Assembly (NCBI GenBank): GCA_016210435.1
Contig: JACQUF010000493.1
Location: 1 to 5,432, forward strand
Direction: 5' to 3'
DNA length: 5,432 bases
Source of the DNA: Chloroflexota bacterium
Lineage (GTDB): Bacteria; Chloroflexota; Dehalococcoidia; Lucifugimonadales; Lucifugimonadaceae
Below are positions 1 through 5,432 of the stretch, in pieces; the stretch's first letter is position 1, and every line of letters starts with the position of its first letter. Both the position numbers and the translations under genes were made by a program. The notes beneath the pieces were generated by a model. The model saw nothing but the letters and a program-made list of their open reading frames with translations. It did no database searches and was not told the DNA's origin.

Positions 1-1
1 T

Positions 2-694
2 CTGGAGCCTTCCAGCAGAGAAGAGTTGCTTGAAACCCAGGATCTGCTGGGGGGTGAGAGGCCGCCTCTCTGGCAGCCGGCGCCCGGCGCAGCGGTCACG
101 CTTGGCGCTTGCTTCGCGATCTTCGAAAAGGGCGTCGCCGGTCCGGGAGCGGCGGGCGACCGTGCATGGGGTTCCGCAATCGTGCTGGACGGCGATCGCA
201 TCGCGGATCACGCATTGACCGAGGGCCGGTCGGATGCTCAATACGAACCTGGACTGCTTTTTCTTCGCGTCGGACATGTCCTGCTCGACGCGGTCCGCGG
301 GCTGGGCAGCCTGCCTGCCGTGCTGATCGTCGATGGAACGGGGCGGGACCACCCGCGCCGGGCTGGTCTCGCTCTCCATCTCGGCGCGGTCCTCGACGTC
401 CCGACCATCGGTGTAACGCACCGGCCGCTGATCGCGCATGGCGAATGGCCGGCCGGGGACCAGACCTCGACCCCGCTTCGATTGGACGCCGAAACGGTCG
501 GATACTGGCTGGTCACGAAACCAGGCACTCGTCCACTCGCGATCCATGCGGGCTGGAGAACCGATGCTGAGACCGCGAGGTCGGTTGTCCAGTTCTGCGT
601 CCGGCGCGCTCGCACACCGGAGCCACTTCGAATCGCCCGCCAGAAAGCGCGCCTAGCGCGGGCGCGGGCCTGCGGTGAGCTCCCGCCATCGTAG
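2..694 (+). CDS. nfi: Endonuclease V (Nfi) homologue, 5'-partial, probably catalytically degenerate
   Basis: Active endonuclease V cuts DNA or RNA near deaminated bases (inosine) using Mg2+. The family core is clear: counting from the TTG at 26, YEPGLLFLR is at residues 73-81, IVDGTGRDHPRR at 101-112 and HLGAVLDVPTIGVT at 118-131. The frame is open to the left edge, and the residues before that TTG (LEPSSREELLETQ) resemble the family N-terminus with its conserved Gln, so the real start is probably outside the window and TTG 26 is only the first in-window candidate. In Thermotoga numbering, the metal and catalytic residues D43, E89, D110 and H214 align by eye to C29, V82, D103 and W177, so only D110 is kept. 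The usual Lys after IGV is His132, and the wedge Tyr is kept (Y73). The C-terminus (about 193-214) is rich in Arg. The frame is intact. Family assignment is firm; loss of activity is inferred. Confidence 0.87.
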   Translation: MEPSSREELLETQDLLGGERPPLWQPAPGAAVTLGACFAIFEKGVAGPGAAGDRAWGSAIVLDGDRIADHALTEGRSDAQYEPGLLFLRVGHVLLDAVRGLGSLPAVLIVDGTGRDHPRRAGLALHLGAVLDVPTIGVTHRPLIAHGEWPAGDQTSTPLRLDAETVGYWLVTKPGTRPLAIHAGWRTDAETARSVVQFCVRRARTPEPLRIARQKARLARARACGELPPS

Positions 695-701
695 ACTGCC
701 A

Positions 702-730
702 TTGACCGCGATGACACCTCCGCGTAACGT
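702..730 (+). promoter_or_regulatory. Weak sigma-70-like promoter candidate before the SDR gene
   Basis: TTGACC (702-707) matches five of six bases of the -35 consensus. At a 17-base spacing lies TAACGT (725-730), which matches the -10 consensus at only three positions. It sits in the 84-base gap between the endonuclease V homologue and the dehydrogenase, 48 bases ahead of the ATG. Its position is sensible but the -10 is poor, and read-through from the upstream gene is equally possible. Confidence 0.2.
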
Positions 731-778
731 TGATCGGCTCTTCCCGCATGCAAAGCACAGGCAAGGGGCAGTTTCCAA

Positions 779-1558
779 ATGCGATTCCAGGGCCGGGTAG
801 CGATCATTACCGGGGGCGGCGGCGCTATGGGCTCAGCGCAGGGCCGCCTCTTCGCGTCTGAGGGCGGCGCGGTCTGCCTCGCAGACCTCGACCCGGCCAA
901 GGCCAAGAAGGTGGCCGACGAAATCTCGGCAAAGGGAGGCAGGTCGCTCGCCTGCCGGCTCGATGTTCGGTCGTCCAGTGAATGGGCTGCTGCAGTCAAC
1001 GCGGCTGAATCCGAATTCGGCCCGGTCAACATCCTCTGCAACAATGCGGGCGCGAATTTCCGGGTCAGCTTCGATGAGCAGACCGAAGAGATGTGGGACA
1101 TGATCGTGGGGACGATCCTTACTGGATCGTTCCTCGGCATAAAGGCAGTGGTTCCTTCGATGCGCAAGGCGGGCGGCGGCGTCATCATCAACATGGGCTC
1201 GCTCGCGTCAGTCCGCCCGGGCGCCGGGAGTCCCGGCTACGGGGCAGGCAAGGCTGGCCTCGTGGGATTGACGAGGTCCGCGGCAGCTTCCTACGCGAAG
1301 GACAACATCCGCTGCGTGCTCGTTTCGCCAGGCCATGTCGACACGCCGTTCATCAGGTCTGATAACCCGTACAGCCCGAACGACTGGTCGACGAGCATCG
1401 ACAACCCCGACAATTACAAGCGCCGGCTCGCAAATACGCCTCTGGGGCACCTGCTCAATGCCGACGACATCGCAAAGGCGTTCGCGTTCGTGGCGTCGGA
1501 AGATGCCGCGATGGTCACGGGTTCGAACCTGATCGTGGACGGCGGCGCGGCAATTTAG
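779..1558 (+). CDS. Short-chain dehydrogenase/reductase (SDR), classical type
   Basis: A 259-residue cytoplasmic NAD(P)-dependent oxidoreductase of typical classical SDR length. The Rossmann glycine motif is TGGGGAMG (11-18), with Ala16 where the middle Gly of TGxxxGxG is usual. Asp36 after the second strand (LADLD) suggests NAD(H) rather than NADP(H). NNAG is at 88-91. The catalytic Ser is S141 (in NMGSLAS), Tyr and Lys are Y154 and K158 (YGAGK), SPGHVDTP is at 183-190 and the C-terminal TGSNLIVDGG at 247-256. The usual active-site Asn of the helix 4 region (normally in a VNLxG stretch) aligns to Thr112 in VGTILTG. The ATG follows an AAGGGG ribosome-binding site (763-768) at 10 bases. The loop at about 193-215 (PYSPNDWSTSIDNPDNYK) would form the substrate lid. 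The substrate cannot be told from sequence; names such as 3-oxoacyl-ACP reductase (FabG) or glucose dehydrogenase would be guesses. Confidence 0.93.
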   Translation: MRFQGRVAIITGGGGAMGSAQGRLFASEGGAVCLADLDPAKAKKVADEISAKGGRSLACRLDVRSSSEWAAAVNAAESEFGPVNILCNNAGANFRVSFDEQTEEMWDMIVGTILTGSFLGIKAVVPSMRKAGGGVIINMGSLASVRPGAGSPGYGAGKAGLVGLTRSAAASYAKDNIRCVLVSPGHVDTPFIRSDNPYSPNDWSTSIDNPDNYKRRLANTPLGHLLNADDIAKAFAFVASEDAAMVTGSNLIVDGGAAI

Positions 1559-1643
1559 CTACCATCGAAGTGAATCGGCGGTCCACCCGTCCTTTTGACC
1601 GGCTTCGGCATTGTGCCGGGTCCGTCGAGGCGACACTGCCCTC

Positions 1644-1650
1644 AAGGAGG
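1644..1650 (+). promoter_or_regulatory. Strong Shine-Dalgarno site that fixes the yebC start
   Basis: AAGGAGG at 1644-1650 lies 8 bases before the ATG at 1659. It lies only 2 bases from the in-frame ATG at 1653, and it is downstream of the in-frame TTG at 1611. It therefore picks 1659 as the start, which also gives the conserved MSGHSKW N-terminus of the family. Confidence 0.85.
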
Positions 1651-1658
1651 GTATGCCC

Positions 1659-2414
1659 ATGTCGGGACACTCTAAGTGGAGCACAATCAAGCACAAGAAA
1701 GCGGTCACTGACCAGCGCCGCGGCGCCCTGTTCACCAAGCTGGCCCGTGAAATCATCGTTGCCGCCCGTGAGGGTGGGCCCGACCCGGAAATGAACTTCC
1801 GTTTGAGGCTGGCGACCAACAACGCGCGGGCTTCAAACATGCCGAACGACAACATCGACCGCGCGATCAAGAAAGGTGCGGGCGTTGCGAGCGGCGACGA
1901 GCAGCTCCACGAGGTGGTGTACGAAGGCTACGCGCCCGGGGGGGCCGCAATCCTAGTCCAGGCGCTTACCGACAACCGAAACCGGACCGCGTCCGAAGTC
2001 CGGTCGAGGTTTACTAAGGCAGGGGGCAACCTCGCCGAATCCGGCGCCGTTTCGTGGGGCTTCGACATGAAGGGCGCTGTCCGCGTGACGGTGGACGGCA
2101 TGAATCCCGACGACCTTGCGCTCGAGGCGGTGGACGCGGGCGCAGAAGATTTCACGATCGACGGCAACGCCGTCGAATTCACCGCGGCGCGGAATGATCT
2201 CGCAAAGCTCCGGTCGTTCCTCGAAGGAAAGAGCGGGGTCAAGATTGAGACCGCCGAGTTCGCGATGATCCCGAAAACGACCGTCCAGCTGGACCCCGCG
2301 AAGGCGCAGCAGGCGCTCAGGCTGCTGGACTCGCTGGAAGAGCTCGACGACGTCCAGAAGGTCTACACGAACGCGGACTTCCCTGACGAGGTACTGGCCG
2401 CGGCGTCGCGGTAG
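1659..2414 (+). CDS. yebC: YebC/PmpR (TACO1) family regulator or translation factor
   Basis: A 251-residue full-length member of the YebC family (usual length about 240-250). Visible hallmarks are MSGHSKWSTIKHKK (1-14), RGALFTKLAREI (21-32), NMPNDNIDRAIKKG (60-73), YEGYAPGG (88-95), TDNRNRT (104-110), GGNLAESGAVSWGF (122-135) and the C-terminal LDDVQKVYTNADFP (229-242). Family members have been described as DNA-binding transcriptional regulators (PmpR). Bacterial YebC and mitochondrial TACO1 have also been linked to translation of proline-rich stretches, so the molecular role here is left open between the two. The protein is cytoplasmic. In many bacteria yebC is next to ruvC/ruvA/ruvB; here it follows a dehydrogenase by 100 bases and precedes a long non-coding gap, so it looks like a single-gene unit. 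The start at 1659 is preferred over upstream TTG 1611 because of the Shine-Dalgarno site and family N-terminus. Confidence 0.96.
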   Translation: MSGHSKWSTIKHKKAVTDQRRGALFTKLAREIIVAAREGGPDPEMNFRLRLATNNARASNMPNDNIDRAIKKGAGVASGDEQLHEVVYEGYAPGGAAILVQALTDNRNRTASEVRSRFTKAGGNLAESGAVSWGFDMKGAVRVTVDGMNPDDLALEAVDAGAEDFTIDGNAVEFTAARNDLAKLRSFLEGKSGVKIETAEFAMIPKTTVQLDPAKAQQALRLLDSLEELDDVQKVYTNADFPDEVLAAASR

Positions 2415-2437
2415 CGACCAGCCGGTTCGCGGGCCGA

Positions 2438-2462
2438 GGGCCCAGGTTCAAGGCTTGGGCCC
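2438..2462 (+). terminator. GC-rich hairpin after yebC, possible terminator without a T tract
   Basis: GGGCCCAGG (2438-2446) pairs with CTTGGGCCC (2454-2462): seven Watson-Crick pairs, one G-T pair and one further G-C pair, around the 7-base loop TTCAAGG. It starts 24 bases after the yebC stop, a usual place for transcription to end. The following bases (CCTTCACTC) are not a clear T run, so it would be an atypical intrinsic terminator or an RNA-stabilising hairpin. Confidence 0.45.
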
Positions 2463-2538
2463 CTTCACTCGGTACGCCCGGTCATTACCGCAGTTCCGGC
2501 CCCCGCGGACAGATTGGGCCCGAGTATCGGACCGTTTC

Positions 2539-2628
2539 TGTCATGCTGAGGAGTCCGTGCCACGGGGCGACGAAGCATCTGTTCGGTTCCAACACATAAA
2601 CAGATCCTTCGCGTAGCTCAGGATGACA
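2539..2628. repeat. Imperfect palindromic (REP/MITE-like) intergenic element
   Basis: The left arm (2539-2583) has the outer segment TGTCATGCTGAG and the inner segment CGAAGCATCTGTT, separated by 20 bases. The right arm (2599-2628) reads AACAGATCCTTCG, CGTAG, CTCAGGATGACA. The arms pair over 25 positions with just two mismatches (2545/2622 and 2576/2606), around a 15-base loop. Each arm can also fold on itself: ATGCT (2543-2547) with AGCAT (2574-2578), and ATCCT (2604-2608) with AGGAT (2620-2624). The 20-base left insert contains another small palindrome, CCGTG-C-CACGG (2555-2565). I recall similar TGTCATCCTGAG...CGAAGGATCT palindromes as dispersed repeats in Chloroflexota and other environmental genomes. 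There is no coding sequence inside, so any movement would need a transposase acting in trans. Copy number cannot be seen from one window. Confidence 0.8.
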
Positions 2629-2705
2629 ACCAACGCGTGGCGGGGGTGACAGACGCAGCCTGCTCAGGTTAACGGCCGCGCAGAACAGGACGGGGGCGTG
2701 AGCAA

Positions 2706-3476
2706 GTGAACTACGAGGCGTGGGCCGAGTGGTATGACGTCGTCTACGCCACAGAGGGCCCGGTAGAAGTCAACTTCTACGTCGACCTCGCGCGTCAATC
2801 ACATGGTCCGGTTCTCGAAATCGGCGTTGGCACCGGCCGCATAGCGATCCCGACTGCCCGCGCGGGGATTGACGTAGTCGGCGTTGATATCGCCAGCGCT
2901 ATGCTGGACACCGCCCGGCGCAAATCAGCAAAGGCCAGGGTCCGGCAAGGCAGGCTCGAACTGGTTCAGGCCGACATGCGGAAGTTCGATCTGGGGCGCA
3001 AGTTCCGGCTCGTTACGATCCCTGCCCGGACACTCCTGCTCGCGGATGACATTGAGTCGCAGCGCGCCACACTTGTGAACGCAAAGCGGCATCTCGCCCG
3101 TGGCGGCAGGCTGGCGTTCAACGTCTTCGTACCGGACCCCCACTTGCTGGCGCCAGATTCAGACCGCACCCCATTCTTCTGGGAAGAGGTCGTGAACCCG
3201 GCGAATGGTCGCAGGTGCATTCTCTGGGCGTTGAACAGGTTCGATACTGTCAGGCAGACCAACGATGGCCTGCAGATCATCGAAGAACTCGACGAACGGA
3301 ACGAGGTGGTCCGAAAGGTCTATCTCGACGTGCGGATCCGCTACCTTCACCCCACCGAGGTCCGGCTTCTCGTCGAGAGTTGCGAGCTCAAGCTTGTGGA
3401 TGTCTTCGGTGGCTTTGACCGCGTCCCGTTCGACGAGCACAGTCCCGAGATGATCTGTATCTGCCGCGCGGCATAG
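2706..3476 (+). CDS. Class I SAM-dependent methyltransferase, substrate unknown
   Basis: A 256-residue protein that transfers a methyl group from S-adenosylmethionine. The N-terminus YDVVYATEGPVEVNFYVDLA (10-29) is the lead-in helix typical of Methyltransf_25/11-type enzymes. Motif I, VLEIGVGTGRIAIP, is at 36-49 and makes the SAM glycine loop. GVDIASAMLDTAR (59-71) provides the acidic residue (D61) for the ribose hydroxyls, and VQADMRKF (87-94) holds the adenine-binding acidic residue (D90). LARGGRLAFNVF (130-141) is the post-motif strand. The C-terminal half (about 145-256) has several beta-type segments and ends in the usual PEMICICRA strand. The start is GTG, 9 bases after a G-rich AGGACGGGGG; an out-of-frame GTG at 2698 stops at once. 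It is preceded by the palindromic element and converges with the next gene, so it is probably transcribed alone. Nothing nearby names the substrate. Confidence 0.9.
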   Translation: MNYEAWAEWYDVVYATEGPVEVNFYVDLARQSHGPVLEIGVGTGRIAIPTARAGIDVVGVDIASAMLDTARRKSAKARVRQGRLELVQADMRKFDLGRKFRLVTIPARTLLLADDIESQRATLVNAKRHLARGGRLAFNVFVPDPHLLAPDSDRTPFFWEEVVNPANGRRCILWALNRFDTVRQTNDGLQIIEELDERNEVVRKVYLDVRIRYLHPTEVRLLVESCELKLVDVFGGFDRVPFDEHSPEMICICRAA

Positions 3477-3509
3477 CCCGGCCCTCATGAAGGGGAGGAG
3501 GCTCAGCTG

Positions 3510-4394
3510 CTACGCAGGCGGCGGGACTACCACCTGCTCGTACGGCTGCCGTTTTGATATCACCTTGCCGTGGAGGAATACGTCCAGGGCGGTCTCGTAG
3601 TGCGCCTTCTGGATGGCGATATCCCCGCCCCAGGTGCCAAGTCCCTGGTAGAAGCGGATCGTCTCGGTGAGCACGTCGCGGTCGATCTTCGGGAAGTATT
3701 CGGTCTCTTTCGAAGCGATTTCAGAGGCCATGGCCTCATTGGCCCATTTCCGGGACTTCCGGTAGGCGCGCGTGAACGCCTTCGCGGCTTCGCTCTGGAT
3801 CCATTCCCTAGTTGAGATCAGGCTGCTGAACGCGACGGGGCCAATCGCTTTGCCGACCGAGGCCACGATGTGCCCAATGTCTTCTTTCTGTAGCTGCTGC
3901 GGGTACGGTCCCTGCTGATGGATGTATTCGCCTTGACCGCGGCGAAATGCGGTGTCCATTTCATCAGGCGACCCGGCTTTGATGACCACGATCTTGTTGT
4001 AGTCGAGACCCATCTTGTGCGCCGCGTACTTGAACATCGCCAGGGGCTGCCCGATCGCATCAACAAGCACCCGCTTTCCGGCCAGCTTGTCCCACGTGAA
4101 ATGGGCGTCGGGGTGGCGGGCGGCAATGAAGAATCCGTCTCGTTCGTTGATCTGCGCAAAGTGGACTACTTTCGGCTGCTGGCCTTTGTCGAGGGCCGTG
4201 AACGTCCCTGAGACCGCCGACTGGGCCACGTCGATCTCTCCCGCGCTGACGAGCTCGGCAACAGACTTGCCAGGTGGCACGACCGCGTAAGTAGGCTCGA
4301 ACCCTTCGGACTTCAGGAAGCCTGCGGCGACCGCGCCGATAAGGGGGGAATAGAACGCCGAGTGTCGGGACACCATGATGCGCAGCTTGGCCAA
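3510..4394 (-). CDS. NMT1/SsuA-like periplasmic-binding-fold protein without a signal peptide
   Basis: A 294-residue protein of the NMT1/THI5-like and SsuA/TauA substrate-binding superfamily. These normally bind small ligands such as sulfonates, nitrate or thiamine pyrimidine precursors for ABC importers. Visible stretches are LRIMVSRHSAFYSPLIGAVA (4-23), LVSAGEIDVAQSAVSGTF (48-65), VHFAQINERDGFFIAAR (77-93), WDKLAGKRVLVDAIGQPLAMFKYA (101-124) and FRRGQGEYIHQQGPYPQQL (150-168), which are lobe-forming strands and hinge or ligand-site segments. The first strand begins at residue 4, and there is no hydrophobic signal or lipobox Cys, so it looks cytoplasmic as read. The yeast THI5 CCCFC motif is absent, so HMP-P synthase activity is unlikely. 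The TTG start at 4394 is set by a GGAGG 7 bases upstream; the frame continues upstream but overlaps the divergent gene. No permease or ATPase gene adjoins it. The ligand is unknown. Confidence 0.85.
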   Translation of the reverse strand: MAKLRIMVSRHSAFYSPLIGAVAAGFLKSEGFEPTYAVVPPGKSVAELVSAGEIDVAQSAVSGTFTALDKGQQPKVVHFAQINERDGFFIAARHPDAHFTWDKLAGKRVLVDAIGQPLAMFKYAAHKMGLDYNKIVVIKAGSPDEMDTAFRRGQGEYIHQQGPYPQQLQKEDIGHIVASVGKAIGPVAFSSLISTREWIQSEAAKAFTRAYRKSRKWANEAMASEIASKETEYFPKIDRDVLTETIRFYQGLGTWGGDIAIQKAHYETALDVFLHGKVISKRQPYEQVVVPPPA

Positions 4395-4571
4395 CGTGCA
4401 ACCTCCGGCGGTGTCAATCAACCCGTATTCTAGGGGCGATGTAAAGGGGACGGACTCCCCGCCACAACCGTACTCGCCCAGAAGGTCTCTCTGTGGCAAG
4501 GAAGACATCGCACGAAGACAGTACACTGGTAACCGGGCGTAACGACGCCGGGGCATTTCTCGGGACCACAG
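4395..4571. promoter_or_regulatory. Divergent intergenic region, expected to hold two promoters
   Basis: The binding-protein gene (minus) and the unknown gene before uvrB (plus) start on either side of these 177 bases, so both promoters should lie here. On the minus strand TAGAAT (complement of 4427-4432) matches five of six bases of the -10 consensus and would give a 5' leader of about 25-30 bases, but no good -35 stands 17 bases upstream. On the plus strand TACACT (4522-4527) is a -10-like hexamer, again without a matching -35. I see no clear operator palindrome, and no LexA-type box (CGAACNNNNGTTCG or CTG-N10-CAG) that would link uvrB to SOS control. Confidence 0.35.
4402..4406 (-). promoter_or_regulatory. 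Shine-Dalgarno GGAGG that fixes a TTG start
   Basis: CCTCC on the + strand (GGAGG on the minus strand) lies 7 bases upstream of the TTG whose complement is at 4392-4394. No ATG in the frame is as well placed: the next ATG is six codons downstream, inside the first conserved strand. This site therefore selects the TTG and rejects the much longer upstream reading frame. Confidence 0.75.
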
Positions 4572-5282
4572 ATGGAAGATAGAGAGCGCGACGCTCGAAT
4601 TCGATACGCAGTTGAGCACACGCAGGTGTTCCGGCCACCGCGTCAGACACTGGCCACGTTCGGCGCGACTGTGCTGCGATACCACCTTGTCAGCCAGCCG
4701 GTCTACGCGGACCTCGACTTCGCCGGCCAGAAGGAAGAAACGGTCGTCCGGGACGGTGTCGTCCGCGCGGATCGGCCCCAGGTTGTCACGCCGTTCTATC
4801 TGGCGCGCCTGGAGGGCTTCAGCGAGAGCGCCAGCCGCTATCTGCAGAACCTGATCCGGGAGTACGGGCCCCATGCCCCGGGCCTTCTTTACTCATACAA
4901 GAACGAGCCAAGCGGAACTTCCATCGTCTCAGGCTCCGTCAACGAGGTTGCAAACCGCATCCGGGAAAGCCTCGATCGCGAGGAAAGTCCTTTGGAGAGC
5001 GTGATCCTGGGAGTGGATGAACTCTGGGACGTCTCAGTCATGAAATTCATCTTCGAGCTCACCAATGCCTCGGCGCGCAGCAATTTCAGCGAGCTCCAGT
5101 CGATGGGGCTTCTCGAAACTCGCAACGGCGTGCCAGAGGATGCCCGCCGGAGAATCGAGTGGATGCTGGAACAGGCGCGCAACGGTAACCTCGACCCGTC
5201 GGTCCTCCACCGTGAACTCGAACGCTGGAATCTTTTCGAGGAATACCAGGACCGCTTCCTGGGCCTCTTCCGCAAGCACTAG
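4572..5282 (+). CDS. Conserved protein of unknown function, upstream of uvrB
   Basis: A 236-residue soluble protein for which I can name no domain. I have the impression of similar proteins in Chloroflexota. The N-terminal part (20-80) reads [28 protein letters not shown], followed by a charged stretch and [13 protein letters not shown]; the phrase resembles a small nucleic-acid- or ligand-binding fold but has no catalytic signature. [14 protein letters not shown] (86-99) is helical, and then come LLYSYKNEP (105-113) and a segment with [41 protein letters not shown] (123-163). The C-terminus is strongly helical and charged (189-236, ending [16 protein letters not shown]). There is no signal peptide or membrane segment. 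The ATG follows a weak GGGA (4562-4565) at 6 bases. It ends 17 bases before uvrB, so the two are probably co-transcribed; a repair-related role is only guilt by association. Confidence 0.8.
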   Translation: MEDRERDARIRYAVEHTQVFRPPRQTLATFGATVLRYHLVSQPVYADLDFAGQKEETVVRDGVVRADRPQVVTPFYLARLEGFSESASRYLQNLIREYGPHAPGLLYSYKNEPSGTSIVSGSVNEVANRIRESLDREESPLESVILGVDELWDVSVMKFIFELTNASARSNFSELQSMGLLETRNGVPEDARRRIEWMLEQARNGNLDPSVLHRELERWNLFEEYQDRFLGLFRKH

Positions 5283-5299
5283 CCGGCGACGGGCACAAC

Positions 5300-5432
5300 A
5301 TGCCCCCATTCAAGCTCGTATCTGACTTCCGGCCGACCGGCGATCAGCCGCAGGCGATCGAGAAACTCGCCGAAGGCGTGCAGCGACGCCTGAAGCACCA
5401 GACGCTGCTCGGCGTCACCGGTTCCGGCAAGA
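5300..5432 (+). CDS. uvrB: UvrB, excinuclease ABC subunit B, 3'-partial (first 44 residues)
   Basis: UvrB is the damage-verifying, helicase-fold subunit of nucleotide excision repair. It is loaded on DNA by UvrA and then recruits the nuclease UvrC. The 44 residues present match the family N-terminus: [20 protein letters not shown] (4-23), then [12 protein letters not shown] (33-44), in which GVTGSGK is the start of the Walker A ATP-binding loop; the window ends inside it. The ATG at 5300 gives the usual N-terminal length. No other ATG or GTG lies between it and the preceding stop codon, and the ribosome-binding site is weak, which fits translation coupled to the gene 17 bases upstream. About 620 further residues would be expected beyond the window. 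Confidence 0.96.
   Translation, partial: MPPFKLVSDFRPTGDQPQAIEKLAEGVQRRLKHQTLLGVTGSGK

Larger units (their letters stand above)
2415..2705. other. Gene-free stretch between yebC and the methyltransferase
   Basis: These 291 bases hold the post-yebC hairpin and the palindromic element, and no convincing small gene on either strand. TTGGGCCC occurs twice (2455-2462 and 2514-2521), so the hairpin's 5' arm could pair with either copy. The 77 bases between the palindrome and the GTG at 2706 contain only a ribosome-binding-like AGGACGGGGG (2687-2696); I see no credible promoter there. Confidence 0.6.

Noticed and set aside
238..1194. A long minus-strand reading frame (318 codons) across the endonuclease V homologue and the SDR gene
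   Set aside because: It runs antisense to two clearly recognisable genes, is rich in Arg, Ser, Pro and Ala as GC-rich shadow frames are, and shows no family motif.
1597..1622. Hairpin GACCGGC/GCCGGGTC with an inner CGGCA-TTG-TGCCG, between the SDR gene and yebC
   Set aside because: It has a bulge and short stems and no following T run, and GC-rich DNA often makes such stems; it cannot be supported as a terminator, though it could be one.
1611..1658. A 16-residue upstream extension of YebC from TTG 1611 (or from ATG 1653)
   Set aside because: The AAGGAGG at 1644-1650 lies within the long version and is properly spaced only for ATG 1659, which gives the conserved MSGHSKW start.
2646..2674. 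GTGACA followed at 17 bases by TTAACG as a promoter for the methyltransferase
   Set aside because: The -10 hexamer barely resembles TATAAT, so the match is no better than chance.
3482..3494. CCCT-CATGA-AGGG hairpin in the 33-base gap between the convergent methyltransferase and binding-protein genes
   Set aside because: A bidirectional terminator is expected here, but the stem is just four pairs and no T run lies on either side.
4395..4874. A 160-residue N-terminal extension of the minus-strand binding protein
   Set aside because: The extension overlaps the start of the divergent gene, resembles no family N-terminus and has no signal peptide; a GGAGG 7 bases before TTG 4394 gives the start that matches the fold.
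1..5432. A search for a CRISPR array, tRNA, rRNA, transposase, toxin-antitoxin pair or phage genes
   Set aside because: I saw no regularly spaced direct repeats, no tRNA-like cloverleaf and no protein of these types; apart from the palindromic element the window looks like ordinary chromosomal sequence.

Overview
The window is a GC-rich, gene-dense bacterial segment with six largely complete protein genes and two genes cut by the window edges. Several features suggest a Chloroflexota-like bacterium, perhaps Dehalococcoidia or a relative: high GC, GTG and TTG starts, an uncharacterised protein next to uvrB of a kind I associate with that phylum, and a palindromic repeat with TGTCATCCTGAG and CGAAGGATCT cores that I recall from such genomes. 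This placement is inference; no rRNA or phylum-specific marker is present.

Left part (2-1558, + strand). The first gene is an endonuclease V (Nfi) homologue whose reading frame runs off the left edge. The fold motifs are preserved, but three of the four classical catalytic positions appear substituted, so it may be a pseudoenzyme. After 84 bases comes a short-chain dehydrogenase/reductase with the Ser-Tyr-Lys triad, but with Thr at the usual fourth (Asn) active-site position.

Middle part (1559-3476, + strand). A well-conserved YebC/TACO1-family gene has a strong ribosome-binding site. A 291-base gene-free stretch follows, holding a GC-rich hairpin and an imperfect inverted-repeat element whose two arms show compensatory base changes. 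A class I SAM-dependent methyltransferase starts with GTG just after it.

Right part (3477-5432). A minus-strand gene, convergent with the methyltransferase, encodes an NMT1/SsuA-like substrate-binding protein without a signal peptide and with no transporter genes next to it. It diverges, across a 177-base region, from a conserved protein of unknown function that lies 17 bases upstream of uvrB. The last two genes probably form one transcription unit. The window ends inside the UvrB Walker A motif.

Apart from two DNA-repair-family genes (the nfi homologue and uvrB) at the two ends, the genes do not form an obvious shared pathway. I see no CRISPR array, transposase, phage gene, tRNA or rRNA. 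The points most worth a second look are the degenerate endonuclease V, the covarying palindromic repeat, the signal-less orphan binding protein and the uvrB-linked unknown protein.
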